A stretch of 39,918 bases of DNA from XYA12-FULL-58-9 sp001798605 (GCA_036736205.1 DAINMX010000034.1:1-39918), one strand, 5' to 3'. Numbered from the stretch's first letter, positions 18,001 through 26,423 are shown. Program-made: numbers and translations. Notes: generated by a model from the sequence alone, not told the origin.

Positions 18001-19480
18001 CCGGACAACGACAACCGCGGCGTCTGCGGTTGTGAGGAAGCAACCAGCGTGTACCCGGGAAAGGTTAGCTCCGCCGTTACCCGGGTGTTTAGCTCCCGGA
18101 GATCGACGCCGGTGGCTGACAGCTGCCCGGATGCCAACTCCGGCACCGTCGCCGGAGCGTCCCCAAGGAGCCGGCGTAACGGCAATCGTTCAAGCGTGAC
18201 CTCGAAGTCGTGACTGATCCGATCGCCGGCGAGCCCGAGCACTCCCGACGCAGTCAAGACGCCGTCACCGAGCTCGACCCGTGATGTCGTGAGCGTCAGC
18301 GAGCTGCCCTGGCCTCGAAGTTGCAGCCGGCAAACGCCGACCGGCATATTGGCGAAGCGCAAGCGATCTGGCTCGACGTCGAGCTCCGCCTGGAGGCTTG
18401 TGGTGGCACCGACAAAGTTGCCGGCGACCCTGGCGCGCAGCTCCCCCGCCACCGGCGGTCCGCGCCAGTGTGATGCCATCAGCNNNNNNNNNNNNNNNNN
18501 NNNNNNNNNNNNNNNNNNNNNNNNNNNNNNNNNNNNNNNNNNNNNNNNNNNNNNNNNNNNNNNNNNNNNNNNNNNNNNNNNNNCCTGGCGCGCAGCTCCC
18601 CCGCCACCGGCGGTCCGCGCCAGTGTGATGCCATCAGCCAAACGACCAGCGAGTGGTCATCACGTATTATAGTGGTGACGTCACCTTGTAGCCGAGTGCC
18701 GGCCCACACGCCTGTGGTATGCAGCTCGAATCCACCAGCGACCCGGGAGCCTTCGGACTCGATCGCAATGTCCCGAGCCGCAACCTTCGTGGTTTCCTCG
18801 TCGAACGCAAGCGACAATGATCCGATCTCTACCTGCGCGGCGAGCGAGCGGTCGACGAACACGGCCTGAACGCGCACGGTAATGCCGGCGGTCTCGACAT
18901 CTACCGCGCTTCCATCCACGCGAACGCGGCTGGAACCCAAAGACAGGTTGGCAAGCTGCACGTTCTGCCCTGACACGGCCAGGGTTATGTTGGCGTCGTG
19001 GACATAATCGATCGCAGCATCGACGACCCAGCCACTCTCGGATGGATCACTGTCGGGCGACGGCCGCGGTGAAAAGGCGCTGACCAACCCCATCTTGGCG
19101 TCGTTCCCATCGTCGTTCGCGAGCACCAAGCGCACCCCGTCGACTCGGATGTCGTCGATGCCAATCGTTCCGCCGAGAAGTCGCATGAGTATGACGTTTC
19201 CAGAAACCGAATCGACGCGCAGAACCTCGCTGCCGCTCGGAGTCCGCGCCACGAAACCGCGGATCACGAGCCCGTTTGGAAACCCGTAGCGGGCATCGGT
19301 GACAGTGAAGCCACCGACCAACGCTGCGCCAAGCTTCGCCTCGAGCCATCGCGCCAAGCGTTTGCCATCGGACAGATAATGACTGAGCACCAAGCCAGCG
19401 ATCACGGACACGGTGACCGTCACGGCGACCAACAACGCGCCGAATCGCAAGAGCTTGCGACCGGTGAGCGGAAATCTCAC
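15030..19480 (-). CDS. TamB-like inner-membrane-anchored translocation/lipid-transfer protein, interrupted by an assembly gap
   Basis: As written the gene is split by 100 N, but the sequence 18429-18483 recurs exactly at 18584-18638. Removing 155 bp (one copy plus the N run) joins both halves in the same frame and gives 1431 residues, in the range of large TamB proteins (E. coli TamB is 1259). The start is GTG at 19480, overlapping the stop of the lipoprotein gene. Residues about 11-31 are a membrane anchor; the body is thousands of bases of beta-rich, Leu/Val/Gly-alternating sequence typical of AsmA-like bridge proteins; the C-terminal 350 residues match the DUF490/TamB domain. TamB spans the periplasm as a hydrophobic groove and partners with the Omp85 protein encoded directly downstream. 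Confidence 0.87.
18429..18638. repeat. Exact 55-bp repeat flanking the N gap (assembly overlap)
   Basis: Bases 18429-18483 and 18584-18638 are identical over 55 bp in direct orientation and abut the N run on both sides. De Bruijn assemblers leave neighbouring contigs overlapping by exactly k bases, and 55 is a common k. The repeat is therefore most likely one genomic segment written twice, not a biological duplication. The reading frame across the join supports this. Confidence 0.92.
18484..18583. other. Scaffold gap of 100 N
   Basis: Exactly 100 undetermined bases, the conventional placeholder for a gap of unknown size. It lies inside the tamB-like gene. Given the 55-bp overlap of the flanks, its true length is probably zero. 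Confidence 0.97.
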
Positions 19481-20157
19481 AACACGACATCCACGCAGCG
19501 GCGGGAGATGGACAGCGAACTCGGCTGCAATCCCAGAAGGGCTGGCGTTGGCGGCGGGTTCGCGAGTTCGAGCATCACGCGGTCGGCGATCAGGTCGACC
19601 GTCTTCTCGAGCGCCAGGCCAATGGCCTCGACGACGTCATTGGCCTCATCGCCATTGTTGGCGACGATCTGTTGCTCCACCGTGACAGTCTCTTCCCAGC
19701 TGACGAGGCGCTCGTCGTGCAACCTCATGATCACCTGCACCCGCGCCACTGGGCGTGGAACACGGACCTCCTCGAACGCAGTGAGTTGCACGTCGAGCGT
19801 CGGTCCGCCGCCACCGACGGTTTCACGGATCCCGCGGGACTCGAAGAGCACGCGTGCGAGCCGCCGCCGGAGATAAGTTTCGGGCGCTTCTGTCCAGCGG
19901 CGTAAACGGTAATAGCCGACTTCGCGCGGTGAATCCCGGAAAATGAGCATCTCCTCGAGGTTCGCCGCGCTGCTCACCCGACCCAGTCTCAGCTCCAAGG
20001 GTGGGTTGGGACCCGGGAACACGGGCGGCAAAACCTCGCCATGCCGCTCGGGGCTGAAGTAGCGCGGCGCAATAGGCGCACTTTTCGCGAACAGGGCGCA
20101 GCCCGTCATTGCCAGCGTTAACGCAGCGACCCGCAGCATCCGTTTGCCGACTGTCAT
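19477..20157 (-). CDS. ABC-type transport auxiliary lipoprotein (PqiC-like)
   Basis: With the ATG at 20157 the product has 226 residues and a lipoprotein signal (lipobox MTGC, Cys 19 or so). The body fits ABC_trans_aux/PqiC lipoproteins: an R-Y-F/Y segment after the lipidation site, a strand with RLGRV, an R-x-S-P-x-E-V-G-Y-Y-R-L-R-R-W segment and W-x-E-x-P-E-T-Y, then V-x-L-x-A-F-E. PqiC-type lipoproteins sit at the outer membrane and dock MCE tunnels. Two other in-frame ATGs at 20205 and 20250 lie in a duplicated 45-bp module and would add 16 or 31 residues before the signal; the one at 20250 overlaps the mlaD-like stop. Which start is used is uncertain. Confidence 0.82.
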   Translation of the reverse strand: MTVGKRMLRVAALTLAMTGCALFAKSAPIAPRYFSPERHGEVLPPVFPGPNPPLELRLGRVSSAANLEEMLIFRDSPREVGYYRLRRWTEAPETYLRRRLARVLFESRGIRETVGGGGPTLDVQLTAFEEVRVPRPVARVQVIMRLHDERLVSWEETVTVEQQIVANNGDEANDVVEAIGLALEKTVDLIADRVMLELANPPPTPALLGLQPSSLSISRRCVDVVL

Positions 20158-20160
20158 CAA

Positions 20161-20250
20161 CGCTGTTTCTCCGATGCACAGTGCCCATGGGTGAAACGTA
20201 CTCATCGTGGTTTCTCCGATCCAGAGTGCCCAATGTTGAAACGTGCTCAT
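20161..20250 (-). repeat. Tandem 45-bp duplication of a ribosome-binding-site/start-codon module
   Basis: Two adjacent 45-bp units (20206-20250 and 20161-20205) are identical at 37 of 45 positions. On the minus strand each begins with ATG and ends with a GGAGAAAC Shine-Dalgarno-like sequence shortly before the next ATG. The first unit's ATG overlaps the stop of the mlaD-like gene, the second unit's ATG is at 20205, and the lipoprotein's own ATG follows at 20157. All three ATGs are in one frame. Confidence 0.85.
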
Positions 20251-21206
20251 TGCGGTGTTTGGGGGTTGCGGCCCTTGACCAGCATGTCCGGCTCCTGTTC
20301 GAGAGCGTCGGCCAGCTTGCGGATCGACTGGGCGGCCTGGTCTACCGAGCGCATGCTGGTCTCGAACTGACTGCCGAGTCCATCGGCAGTGCGTGCCGTA
20401 TCGCCAAACGCGTTCGACGCACGCTCGACGCTCTTGAGCAATCCCTTGTCGCCATCGACGCGTGCGAGGATCAGATTGATTCGACTCAGAGTCTCCTCTA
20501 ATTGCGCGGAGATCTTGGCGGGTTCCACCTCGGCGAGCTTGCTGTTTGCTGCTGCCAATAGGTTGCGAGTGCCGGCGAGCACCGCCAGTAGCTGTGTGGT
20601 CAGCTTGCCGTCGTTGAGCTCGCTGAGGAGCCGGTCGATGCCATCGAGGACTGTCGTCAACTGAGCGGTGATTTTCGGCAAGTCGTTCATCGCGCCCGTC
20701 AGCGAAATTTCGAGATCCTTCATCGTCGAAGAGGTCGCCGGAATGTAGTTATGCGGCACGGGGAACGGCAGCTCTGGTCGCGGGTTGTCCGCCACGGTGA
20801 AGAAGTCGAGCTGCAGGAACTTGACCCCGGTGACGCCCGCGGCTGCTAACTGCGCTCGCAGGTCGATCGCCTGCTCCAGCTTTTTGGCGATCCCGGGTGT
20901 GGACGGGCCTGCGGCCACGTCAAGGCCGAGACGACTGAGGGCGGCGATATTGAGGTCGCTCGCGACCTCGACGTGGCGATGATCCGGCGCGACGTCGATC
21001 ATCCCGACTGCGCCGATCGTGACCCCACGGAATTTGATCGGCGAGCCAACCTCGAGACCCTGGACGGACTCGTCAAAGTAGGAGACGTAGCGCCCGACGT
21101 CTGGGTTCAGGCTCCTGTGGCCGAACCAACCGGCCGTGGCAAAGGTCAACACCGCGCCAGCGACGATGAAGAGTCCAAGCTTCCAGTGATTGGTTGCGGT
21201 GGTCAT
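20247..21206 (-). CDS. mlaD: MlaD/MCE family substrate-binding protein
   Basis: A 319-residue protein with one N-terminal transmembrane helix (about residues 9-28) and a single MCE domain (about 38-120; the G-L-x-x-G-S-P-I-K-F-R-G-V-x-I-G motif is clear). The C-terminal 150 residues are helical coiled-coil that could form the barrel or tunnel extension of an MCE hexamer. MlaD-type proteins bind phospholipids in the periplasm and link the MlaE permease to partners. It overlaps the ATPase gene upstream and the lipoprotein gene downstream by ATGA junctions. The PqiC-like lipoprotein partner makes it closer to the MCE/PqiC subgroup than to classic mlaFEDCB. Confidence 0.92.
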   Translation of the reverse strand: MTTATNHWKLGLFIVAGAVLTFATAGWFGHRSLNPDVGRYVSYFDESVQGLEVGSPIKFRGVTIGAVGMIDVAPDHRHVEVASDLNIAALSRLGLDVAAGPSTPGIAKKLEQAIDLRAQLAAAGVTGVKFLQLDFFTVADNPRPELPFPVPHNYIPATSSTMKDLEISLTGAMNDLPKITAQLTTVLDGIDRLLSELNDGKLTTQLLAVLAGTRNLLAAANSKLAEVEPAKISAQLEETLSRINLILARVDGDKGLLKSVERASNAFGDTARTADGLGSQFETSMRSVDQAAQSIRKLADALEQEPDMLVKGRNPQTPQ

Positions 21207-21943
21207 TTCGCGTCCTTTGTGGTTCGACTGAAGAACTGGTGCACCGCTGGAACGACGCTGCCGTCGCGGAGCGAGCGGGGGTCGCCACGTGCGATGATGC
21301 TCTTGGTCTCCCGGTCGAGGAGAATGCAGCGGGTGGCAATCATGAAGATGCTGTCCAGGTCGTGCGTCGCGAGCACCACCGTAAGGCCGAGAGCGTTGTT
21401 GAGCGTCAGGATCAGCTGGTCGAGCTCGGCCGCACTTACCGGGTCGAGACCCGCGGACGGCTCATCGAGGAAGATCAGACTCGGCTCGAGCGTCAGGGCC
21501 CGCGCGATGGCGGCGCGCTTCCTCATGCCACCCGAGAGCTCGGACGGATGTTTGTACTCGCTGCCCTGCAGACCAACCAGTCGGAGTTTGGCGCGCACAA
21601 TCGCAGCCACCGCCTTGGGAGGGAGGTCGGTCCATTCGGCGAGTGCCAGAGCCAGGTTCTCCCCGACCGTCATCGAGCCGAAAAGCGCACCAGATTGAAA
21701 CATGACGCCGAAAGCCGGCCGACCGGCCTCGAGGCTTGGCGGTCCAATGCCGTCAATGGTGACGGTTCCACTTTTCGCCTCGTCGAGGCCAGTTAGGTAA
21801 CGAAGCAACGTCGACTTGCCACAACCGCTCCTACCGAGGATTGCGAACACCTCGCCGCGGTTGACCTCGAAGGACTGGCGTTCGAGGAGGTCGTGGTCGC
21901 TCCAACCCATGGTCAAGTCCGTGACGGTGATTAACGCGGTCAT
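21203..21943 (-). CDS. mlaF: MlaF-type ABC transporter ATPase
   Basis: The ATG at 21943 overlaps the stop of the permease gene (ATGA) and gives 246 residues, the normal size for MlaF; longer in-frame extensions lie within the permease gene and have no ABC features. Walker A is GRSGCGKST, the signature motif is LSGGMRKR, Walker B is LIFLDEPSAGLDP and the H-loop ATHD is present, so it should be an active ATPase. It powers the MlaE/MlaD lipid transporter at the inner membrane. Downstream it overlaps the mlaD-like gene by 4 bp. Confidence 0.93.
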   Translation of the reverse strand: MTALITVTDLTMGWSDHDLLERQSFEVNRGEVFAILGRSGCGKSTLLRYLTGLDEAKSGTVTIDGIGPPSLEAGRPAFGVMFQSGALFGSMTVGENLALALAEWTDLPPKAVAAIVRAKLRLVGLQGSEYKHPSELSGGMRKRAAIARALTLEPSLIFLDEPSAGLDPVSAAELDQLILTLNNALGLTVVLATHDLDSIFMIATRCILLDRETKSIIARGDPRSLRDGSVVPAVHQFFSRTTKDAK

Positions 21944-23103
21944 AGGTGCAGCTCGAAAAAGAGCAAGGTGAACCCGGCGTCGATGATGATGATGGTCAGA
22001 AGGGAGGTGACCACAGCGGCGGTGGTACGATGCCCCACGCCCTCCGCGCCGCCCGCGGCCGATAATCCCTGATGACAGGATATAAGTGCGATGGCGAAAC
22101 CGAAGACGCCGCTTTTGACCACGCCTTGGAAGACGTCCCAGGCGGCGACAGCGCGCTGGGTCTGTTGGATGTAGCCGGTGAGGGTCAGATCGAGGTTGAT
22201 GGTCCCCACCAGCACTCCCCCGGTGACGCCGGCTAGGTCGGCGAGGAGAGTGAGCACTGGCATGACGAAAATGAGTGCCAACATCCGGGGGAAGACCAAA
22301 AACCGCAATGGGCCGAAGCCCAAAGTCCGGAGGGCGTCGATCTCCTCCGACACCTTCATGGTGCCGAGCTCGGCAGCGAACGCCGCACCCGAGCGACCAC
22401 AGACGATGATGGCCGTCATCAGTGGGCCCAACTCGCGGGTAATCGAGAGGCCGACGAGGTCGGCCACGTAGATGTTGGCCCCGAACTGTTTGAGCTGGAC
22501 CGCGGCCTGGAAGGCCATGGCGAAGCCGACGAGGAAGTTGATGAGCAGCACGATCGGGACCGCGTCGGCGCCGGTGCGGTTCATGATCGGTGCTACGCTG
22601 TGCCAGTTGCCCGAGTGCGGTCGTCGCAGCACGCCGGCAAAAGCCAGGACCATGCTGCCAATGAAGGCAAGGCCGAGCTGGATCTCCCGCAGACCTGCGG
22701 CAGCCTGGTTGCCGATCATCGCGAAAACGCCAACCGGCACGTGCGGTGGGCGGGGGGTGGGCGCGGCCTCCCCCTCGTAGAGGTCGAGAATCGTCTGGAC
22801 CGTGCCAGCTCCGCCGACGAACTCGCACCGCACCCCGGCGGTCTGGAGATTCCATTTCACCTGGACGAGCAGCGCCATCGCCCCACCGTCGATGGATTCA
22901 ATGGCGGAGAGGTCGAAGCGGACGTCCCCGGAAATGGCGGGAGTGAGGTGCGTGCAAAGGTCGGTCCAAAGGGACGCTGCGTCGGCGAACGCGAGCTTGC
23001 CCCCAAGGCGCACCTCGACGACCCCCGCCCCTGGATCCAAGAACTCGACACTGAAGGCTCGGTCGGATCCGTCCCGACTCACCTCGTTGCGCCTGTCTTG
23101 CAT
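21940..23103 (-). CDS. mlaE: STAS-MlaE fused ABC permease
   Basis: A 387-residue protein. Residues about 15-115 resemble a STAS (MlaB-like) domain with D-L-S-A-I-E-S-I-D-G-G motif, and residues about 130-387 are the MlaE permease with several hydrophobic segments and the conserved E-L-G-P-L-M-T-A-I-I/V-V-x-G-R-S-G-A-A region. E. coli encodes MlaB and MlaE separately, so this is a natural fusion seen in many deltaproteobacteria. The ATG at 23103 has AAAGG eight bases upstream. It is the first of six tightly coupled genes; a small outer-membrane protein gene ends 68 bp upstream. Confidence 0.92.
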   Translation of the reverse strand: MQDRRNEVSRDGSDRAFSVEFLDPGAGVVEVRLGGKLAFADAASLWTDLCTHLTPAISGDVRFDLSAIESIDGGAMALLVQVKWNLQTAGVRCEFVGGAGTVQTILDLYEGEAAPTPRPPHVPVGVFAMIGNQAAAGLREIQLGLAFIGSMVLAFAGVLRRPHSGNWHSVAPIMNRTGADAVPIVLLINFLVGFAMAFQAAVQLKQFGANIYVADLVGLSITRELGPLMTAIIVCGRSGAAFAAELGTMKVSEEIDALRTLGFGPLRFLVFPRMLALIFVMPVLTLLADLAGVTGGVLVGTINLDLTLTGYIQQTQRAVAAWDVFQGVVKSGVFGFAIALISCHQGLSAAGGAEGVGHRTTAAVVTSLLTIIIIDAGFTLLFFELHL

Positions 23104-23170
23104 GACGTGCCTTTCAGATCCGAAAGCGACCTGGACCTAACGTCGTGAGCGCGGATCTTAGAGGCCAGCG

Positions 23171-23698
23171 TTAGAAGTAGTAACGGGCGTTCAGGGCACC
23201 GCCGATCCTAAGAACGGTGTCCTCGACAAGGTACAGCCTAGGGACCGCTTCGAGGTTGACATCAATGGGCGCGCGGTAAAATCGCAGCCCGATGCCAACG
23301 GGGAACTCAATGCCGAACGCGTATCTTCTGTGGTTTCCAAGACCAAGACCCAAATTGGCCCCCGGGCCCCAAAACCAGAGCAACTCTGCGACCTCCCATG
23401 CGGCCAGCTTTTGCATCCAAAACAAGAGATCCACCCGGCCGCCGATGGCGTCGTCGTGATCGCCCAAATAAAACGTCGGGTCAATTTGCAGAGAGACCGA
23501 GCTCGTGAAGAAATAGTTGATACTCAAGCCGACGTCTGGATACCCGACCACGAGGCCGATCCCGAAACGCTCGGAGCCACCGATCTCTCCGGCAGTCGCG
23601 CTCGTGGGCAGAGCTATCAAGGCGCCAACCAGCGCCAGTCCGACAATTGTTCGACTGCCTAGGCGCATCGCGGCAACTGATTGAAACTGCATCGTCAT
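23171..23698 (-). CDS. Small outer-membrane protein, predicted beta-barrel
   Basis: Starting at the ATG at 23698 (AAGGAAA ribosome-binding site) the product has 175 residues: a Sec signal peptide with cleavage after ATA/TAG near residue 36, then amphipathic strands rich in Gly, Tyr and Phe, ending in aromatic Phe preceded by Tyr-Tyr. This fits an eight-stranded outer-membrane barrel. I do not recognise the family. It lies 68 bp before the mlaE-like gene in the same direction without a visible terminator between, so it may be co-transcribed with the lipid-transport operon. Confidence 0.65.
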   Translation of the reverse strand: MTMQFQSVAAMRLGSRTIVGLALVGALIALPTSATAGEIGGSERFGIGLVVGYPDVGLSINYFFTSSVSLQIDPTFYLGDHDDAIGGRVDLLFWMQKLAAWEVAELLWFWGPGANLGLGLGNHRRYAFGIEFPVGIGLRFYRAPIDVNLEAVPRLYLVEDTVLRIGGALNARYYF

Positions 23699-23873
23699 GT
23701 TGATTTCCTTTCGCTGTCGTCGAAGAACCATTTCGTGGGTCACGTACAAGCGGTGATCTACACGCTGTCGGTGGAGTCGACTAATAGGAAGTTCAAGCGC
23801 GTCGCGTCGCAAAATCCGACATGTTGCAGTAACGCCCCGGTACGCAGAAATTGCCCTCGATCATCGTGGGATC

Positions 23874-24431
23874 TCAGGGGATCCAAGGGGCATCGGGCTC
23901 GAGTTCGCCGTAATTGGCGCTCGCCGCCAGCGCATAGATCGTTGCTCCATGTGCGTACCAATCAACAATGACTACGTTCGTCAACGTCGCAGTGGCCGTG
24001 GTCGAAACGCTTCTCCAACCACTGGCTTCCGATTTGCGCACAATTGTCACGTTCTGCAGCTTGGCGATTTCTACCCGAGCACGGTTCTCGGCCACGGTGA
24101 ACGCAAGGTGTCGATTGCTCGTCGTACCGCCAAAGACGCCGACACCAAAATAGACTCGTTTCGTTCCCGTGCCCTCAACCCACGAGGTCTTTTTCGTCCA
24201 CGCTGGTGCTGACCTCTTGGCCGCCAACCCCTCTCTCAGGTTTCCGACAGCATCAGCCAGCTTGCCATCATCATCGCCATATGCCCTTCCAAACCCTACA
24301 ATTTCGCCAACTCGTCCTGCGACATTCTCTGCGTTCGCCTGCCACTCCAGGCTGGGCAACGTTGGCTCTGCGGCACGTGCCAACGACCCGGATCCCGCCA
24401 ACAAGACGACGGCATACATTGCAACTTTCAT
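23874..24431 (-). CDS. Secreted protein with LPP20-like domain
   Basis: The ATG at 24431 with GAGGG upstream gives 185 residues and a Sec signal peptide (cleavage near ARAAE, residue 20). The central part has the pattern of LPP20 proteins: a segment ending in Y-F-G-V-G, then A-x-x-x-A-R-x-E-I-A-K-L helix, a Thr-rich strand, and a W-Y-x-x-G-x-x-I-Y-A-L-A strand. LPP20 lipoproteins are widespread envelope proteins of unclear function. No lipobox cysteine is visible here, so it is probably periplasmic. It is divergent from the ATPase gene at 24675. Confidence 0.6.
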   Translation of the reverse strand: MKVAMYAVVLLAGSGSLARAAEPTLPSLEWQANAENVAGRVGEIVGFGRAYGDDDGKLADAVGNLREGLAAKRSAPAWTKKTSWVEGTGTKRVYFGVGVFGGTTSNRHLAFTVAENRARVEIAKLQNVTIVRKSEASGWRSVSTTATATLTNVVIVDWYAHGATIYALAASANYGELEPDAPWIP

Positions 24432-24618
24432 TGGATTACCCTCACTCAATCGCAGCATGGGCGCGATCGCATCGGACGAATATGAGGAATTTTGAGCGGT
24501 GCTCTTCGCATTTGCCGACGTGCAGCAGAAGCGCGCGTTGGCTGGGAGAACCGGCGCAGCGGCCCGTGACGAGCACAAGGCTGTCGCCAGTTTCCGGGCG
24601 GTGCCGCTGGCTCTGTGG

Positions 24619-24670
24619 TATTATGGCGAAGCAATATTATATGTATGTGACATAATAGTGGATTTGGAGG
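24619..24670 (+). promoter_or_regulatory. Promoter with three half-sites and ribosome-binding site of the DUF234 ATPase
   Basis: Half-sites TATTATG (24619-24625), TATTAT (24635-24640) and the inverted CATAATA (24651-24657) start exactly 16 bp apart. The last one doubles as an extended -10 element (TGACATAAT, 24648-24656). GGAGG at 24666-24670 is the ribosome-binding site. A regulator binding the half-sites would block RNA polymerase. Confidence 0.5.
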
Positions 24671-24674
24671 AACC

Positions 24675-26057
24675 ATGCCGTTGCCGTGGATGGACCGTGA
24701 AGAGGAGCTCAAGAGACTCGACCGTGCTTTGGGAGCGCGCGATCCTGCTCTCGTTGTCATCTATGGCCGTCGTCGTTGCGGCAAGTCGCGGTTGGTGCTC
24801 GAGGCGCTCGGGGAGCGCCTCGGGGTTTACTTCGTCGGTGACGAGCGCGAAGGGACGTTGCAGCGGCAGAGCTTGGCTGCTGCCATGGACCGCGTGATTC
24901 CCGGTTTTGCGAGCGTCGACTACCCGAGCTGGGAGTCGCTTCTCGTGCGGTGGGGCAACGAGGCACCGCGACGCGCTGTTCTCGCGCTGGACGAGTTCCC
25001 CTACCTGGCGGCGTCGGGGCCCGAGCTTTCGAGCCTTCTCCAAAAACTCATCGACGACCCAAAGCGATGGAGATCGCATCTCATCCTGTGTGGCTCCTCG
25101 CAACGGATGATGCACGGCTTGGTGCTTGATGCCTCCGCGCCGCTGTATGGACGGGCGCGGGAGATCCTCAAGATAGAGCCCCTCTTGCCGGGGTGGCTCC
25201 ATACAGCTTTTCCTCGCCATCGGACTCGCGAACTCATTGAGGCGCATGCTGTCTGGGGTGGTGTGCCGCGCTATTGGGAGCTTGCGGTGGAGTTCGACTC
25301 TGTGCGCGAAGCGGTACGCGAGCTTGTTCTCGACCCGTTGGGTGTGCTCTTTGAAGAGCCGACACGGTTGTTGCTGGACGAGATGCAGGAAATCGTCCAA
25401 GCCTCCTCCGTGTTGAGCCTGATCGGTGCGGGTTGCCACCGTCTTTCGGAGATTGCCGGCAGACTCCAGAAACCATCCACGGCTCTTTCGGGTCCGTTGC
25501 GGCGTCTCGTCGACATGGGTTTGGTGCGCCGGGATGTGCCGTTCGGCACAGGTGAGCGTGACAACAAGCGGTCGCGTTACGTGATCGGCGATCCGTTCTT
25601 GGCTTTTTGGTTCCGCTTTGTCGCGCCGAATAGGTCGCTATTGGCTGCACGTCAGATCGATCTCGTCGCGGCCGAGATCGAAAAGGAGTTGCCGACTTTC
25701 CTCGGTCATGTCTGGGAAGAGCTGGCGCGCCGCAGTGTCTCGGCTTTCGAGGTCGCCGGCCGTCGCTGGCGACCAGCTGCGCCTTGGTGGGGCACCGGTG
25801 TCGACAAACGCGCGCTCGAGATCGATATCGTCGCCGAATCAGTCGACCGCAAAGCTCTCTTGATTGGCGAAGCGAAGCTTCGCGTTGGCGCGCGCGACTG
25901 GCCGGGTTTGACGAAAGATGTGCTGGATAAGGTATCGCGGTTCCCCTTTGCCGAAGGCCGAGAGATCATCCCCAGTGTGTGGTTTGCAGAAGGAGCCAAG
26001 CCGCCAACCGGTTGGGTTGCCGTGGATGGTGCACAGGTGTTTGAAGGATTGCGATAG
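24675..26057 (+). CDS. AAA+ ATPase of the ATPase_2/DUF234 type
   Basis: A 460-residue protein. Walker A is GRRRCGKSR (31-39) and Walker B LALDEFPYL (about 103-111), as in archaeal-type ATPases (PF01637-like). A winged-helix-like region follows (residues about 250-320), then the C-terminal DUF234 domain containing ExD...GEAK (E-I-D-I-V and G-E-A-K), a PD-(D/E)XK nuclease-like pattern. Such orphan ATPases occur in many copies in archaeal and bacterial genomes, and their function is not established. It stands alone with a dedicated repeat-bearing promoter. Two other orphan ATPases of the related DUF4143 type are in this window. Confidence 0.85.
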   Translation: MPLPWMDREEELKRLDRALGARDPALVVIYGRRRCGKSRLVLEALGERLGVYFVGDEREGTLQRQSLAAAMDRVIPGFASVDYPSWESLLVRWGNEAPRRAVLALDEFPYLAASGPELSSLLQKLIDDPKRWRSHLILCGSSQRMMHGLVLDASAPLYGRAREILKIEPLLPGWLHTAFPRHRTRELIEAHAVWGGVPRYWELAVEFDSVREAVRELVLDPLGVLFEEPTRLLLDEMQEIVQASSVLSLIGAGCHRLSEIAGRLQKPSTALSGPLRRLVDMGLVRRDVPFGTGERDNKRSRYVIGDPFLAFWFRFVAPNRSLLAARQIDLVAAEIEKELPTFLGHVWEELARRSVSAFEVAGRRWRPAAPWWGTGVDKRALEIDIVAESVDRKALLIGEAKLRVGARDWPGLTKDVLDKVSRFPFAEGREIIPSVWFAEGAKPPTGWVAVDGAQVFEGLR

Positions 26058-26133
26058 CGCTGGTCCCATTGGCCAACTGAATCCACGCATTCGTAGACGC
26101 ACGCCTACGAGAAGAAAAGGCTTCGGGCCGACC

Positions 26134-26423
26134 CTATTCAAGCCCCGAGATGCGAACCTTGCTCGCCGGGTAGTCGAACTCGACTCGTCGGCCGGCGAAG
26201 GCGTCGGCTCCGAGCTTGCCCGCGTACTTGATGAGGGTATCAGCCGCTGTGGTGTCCACGGGAAGGTTCGTCAGAGTCAAGCACCCAGCCGAGTCCGCGA
26301 GACACAGCGTGGCGGACGACACCTCTTGCCGGCCGGCCCTGCGACAGGAGTTGGGGACGAACGCGTGCAAGTTAGCGTCGATAACGCCAAAGCAATAGTC
26401 AACACGAAGGGTCGGGTGTGCAT
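26134..26423 (-). pseudogene. Frameshifted small secreted protein, aspartyl-protease-like C terminus
   Basis: Two overlapping minus-strand frames look like one broken gene. The first (from ATG 26423) encodes a good signal-peptide-like N terminus (T-I-A-L-A-L-S-T-L-T-C) and runs out of sense near 26300. The second continues to a stop at 26134 with a plausible folded segment ending in A-G-R-R-V-E-F-D-Y-P-A-S-K-V-R-I, reminiscent of the end of retropepsin-like aspartyl proteases (D-Y-x-x-x-x-V). A one-base indel in the overlap 26277-26370 would join them. It could instead be sequencing error or an unrelated pair. The family resemblance is weak. Confidence 0.4.

Noticed and set aside
21944..22855. 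Long open frame fused in front of the MlaF-type ATPase (550 residues in all)
   Set aside because: It lies antisense-free but out of frame within the permease gene, has Arg/Pro/His-rich composition and no ABC features; the ATPase starts naturally at 21943.
26089..26111. TCGTAG/CTACGA hairpin after the DUF234 ATPase as a terminator
   Set aside because: Six base pairs with an A-rich rather than T-rich tail on the plus strand; insufficient for a terminator call.
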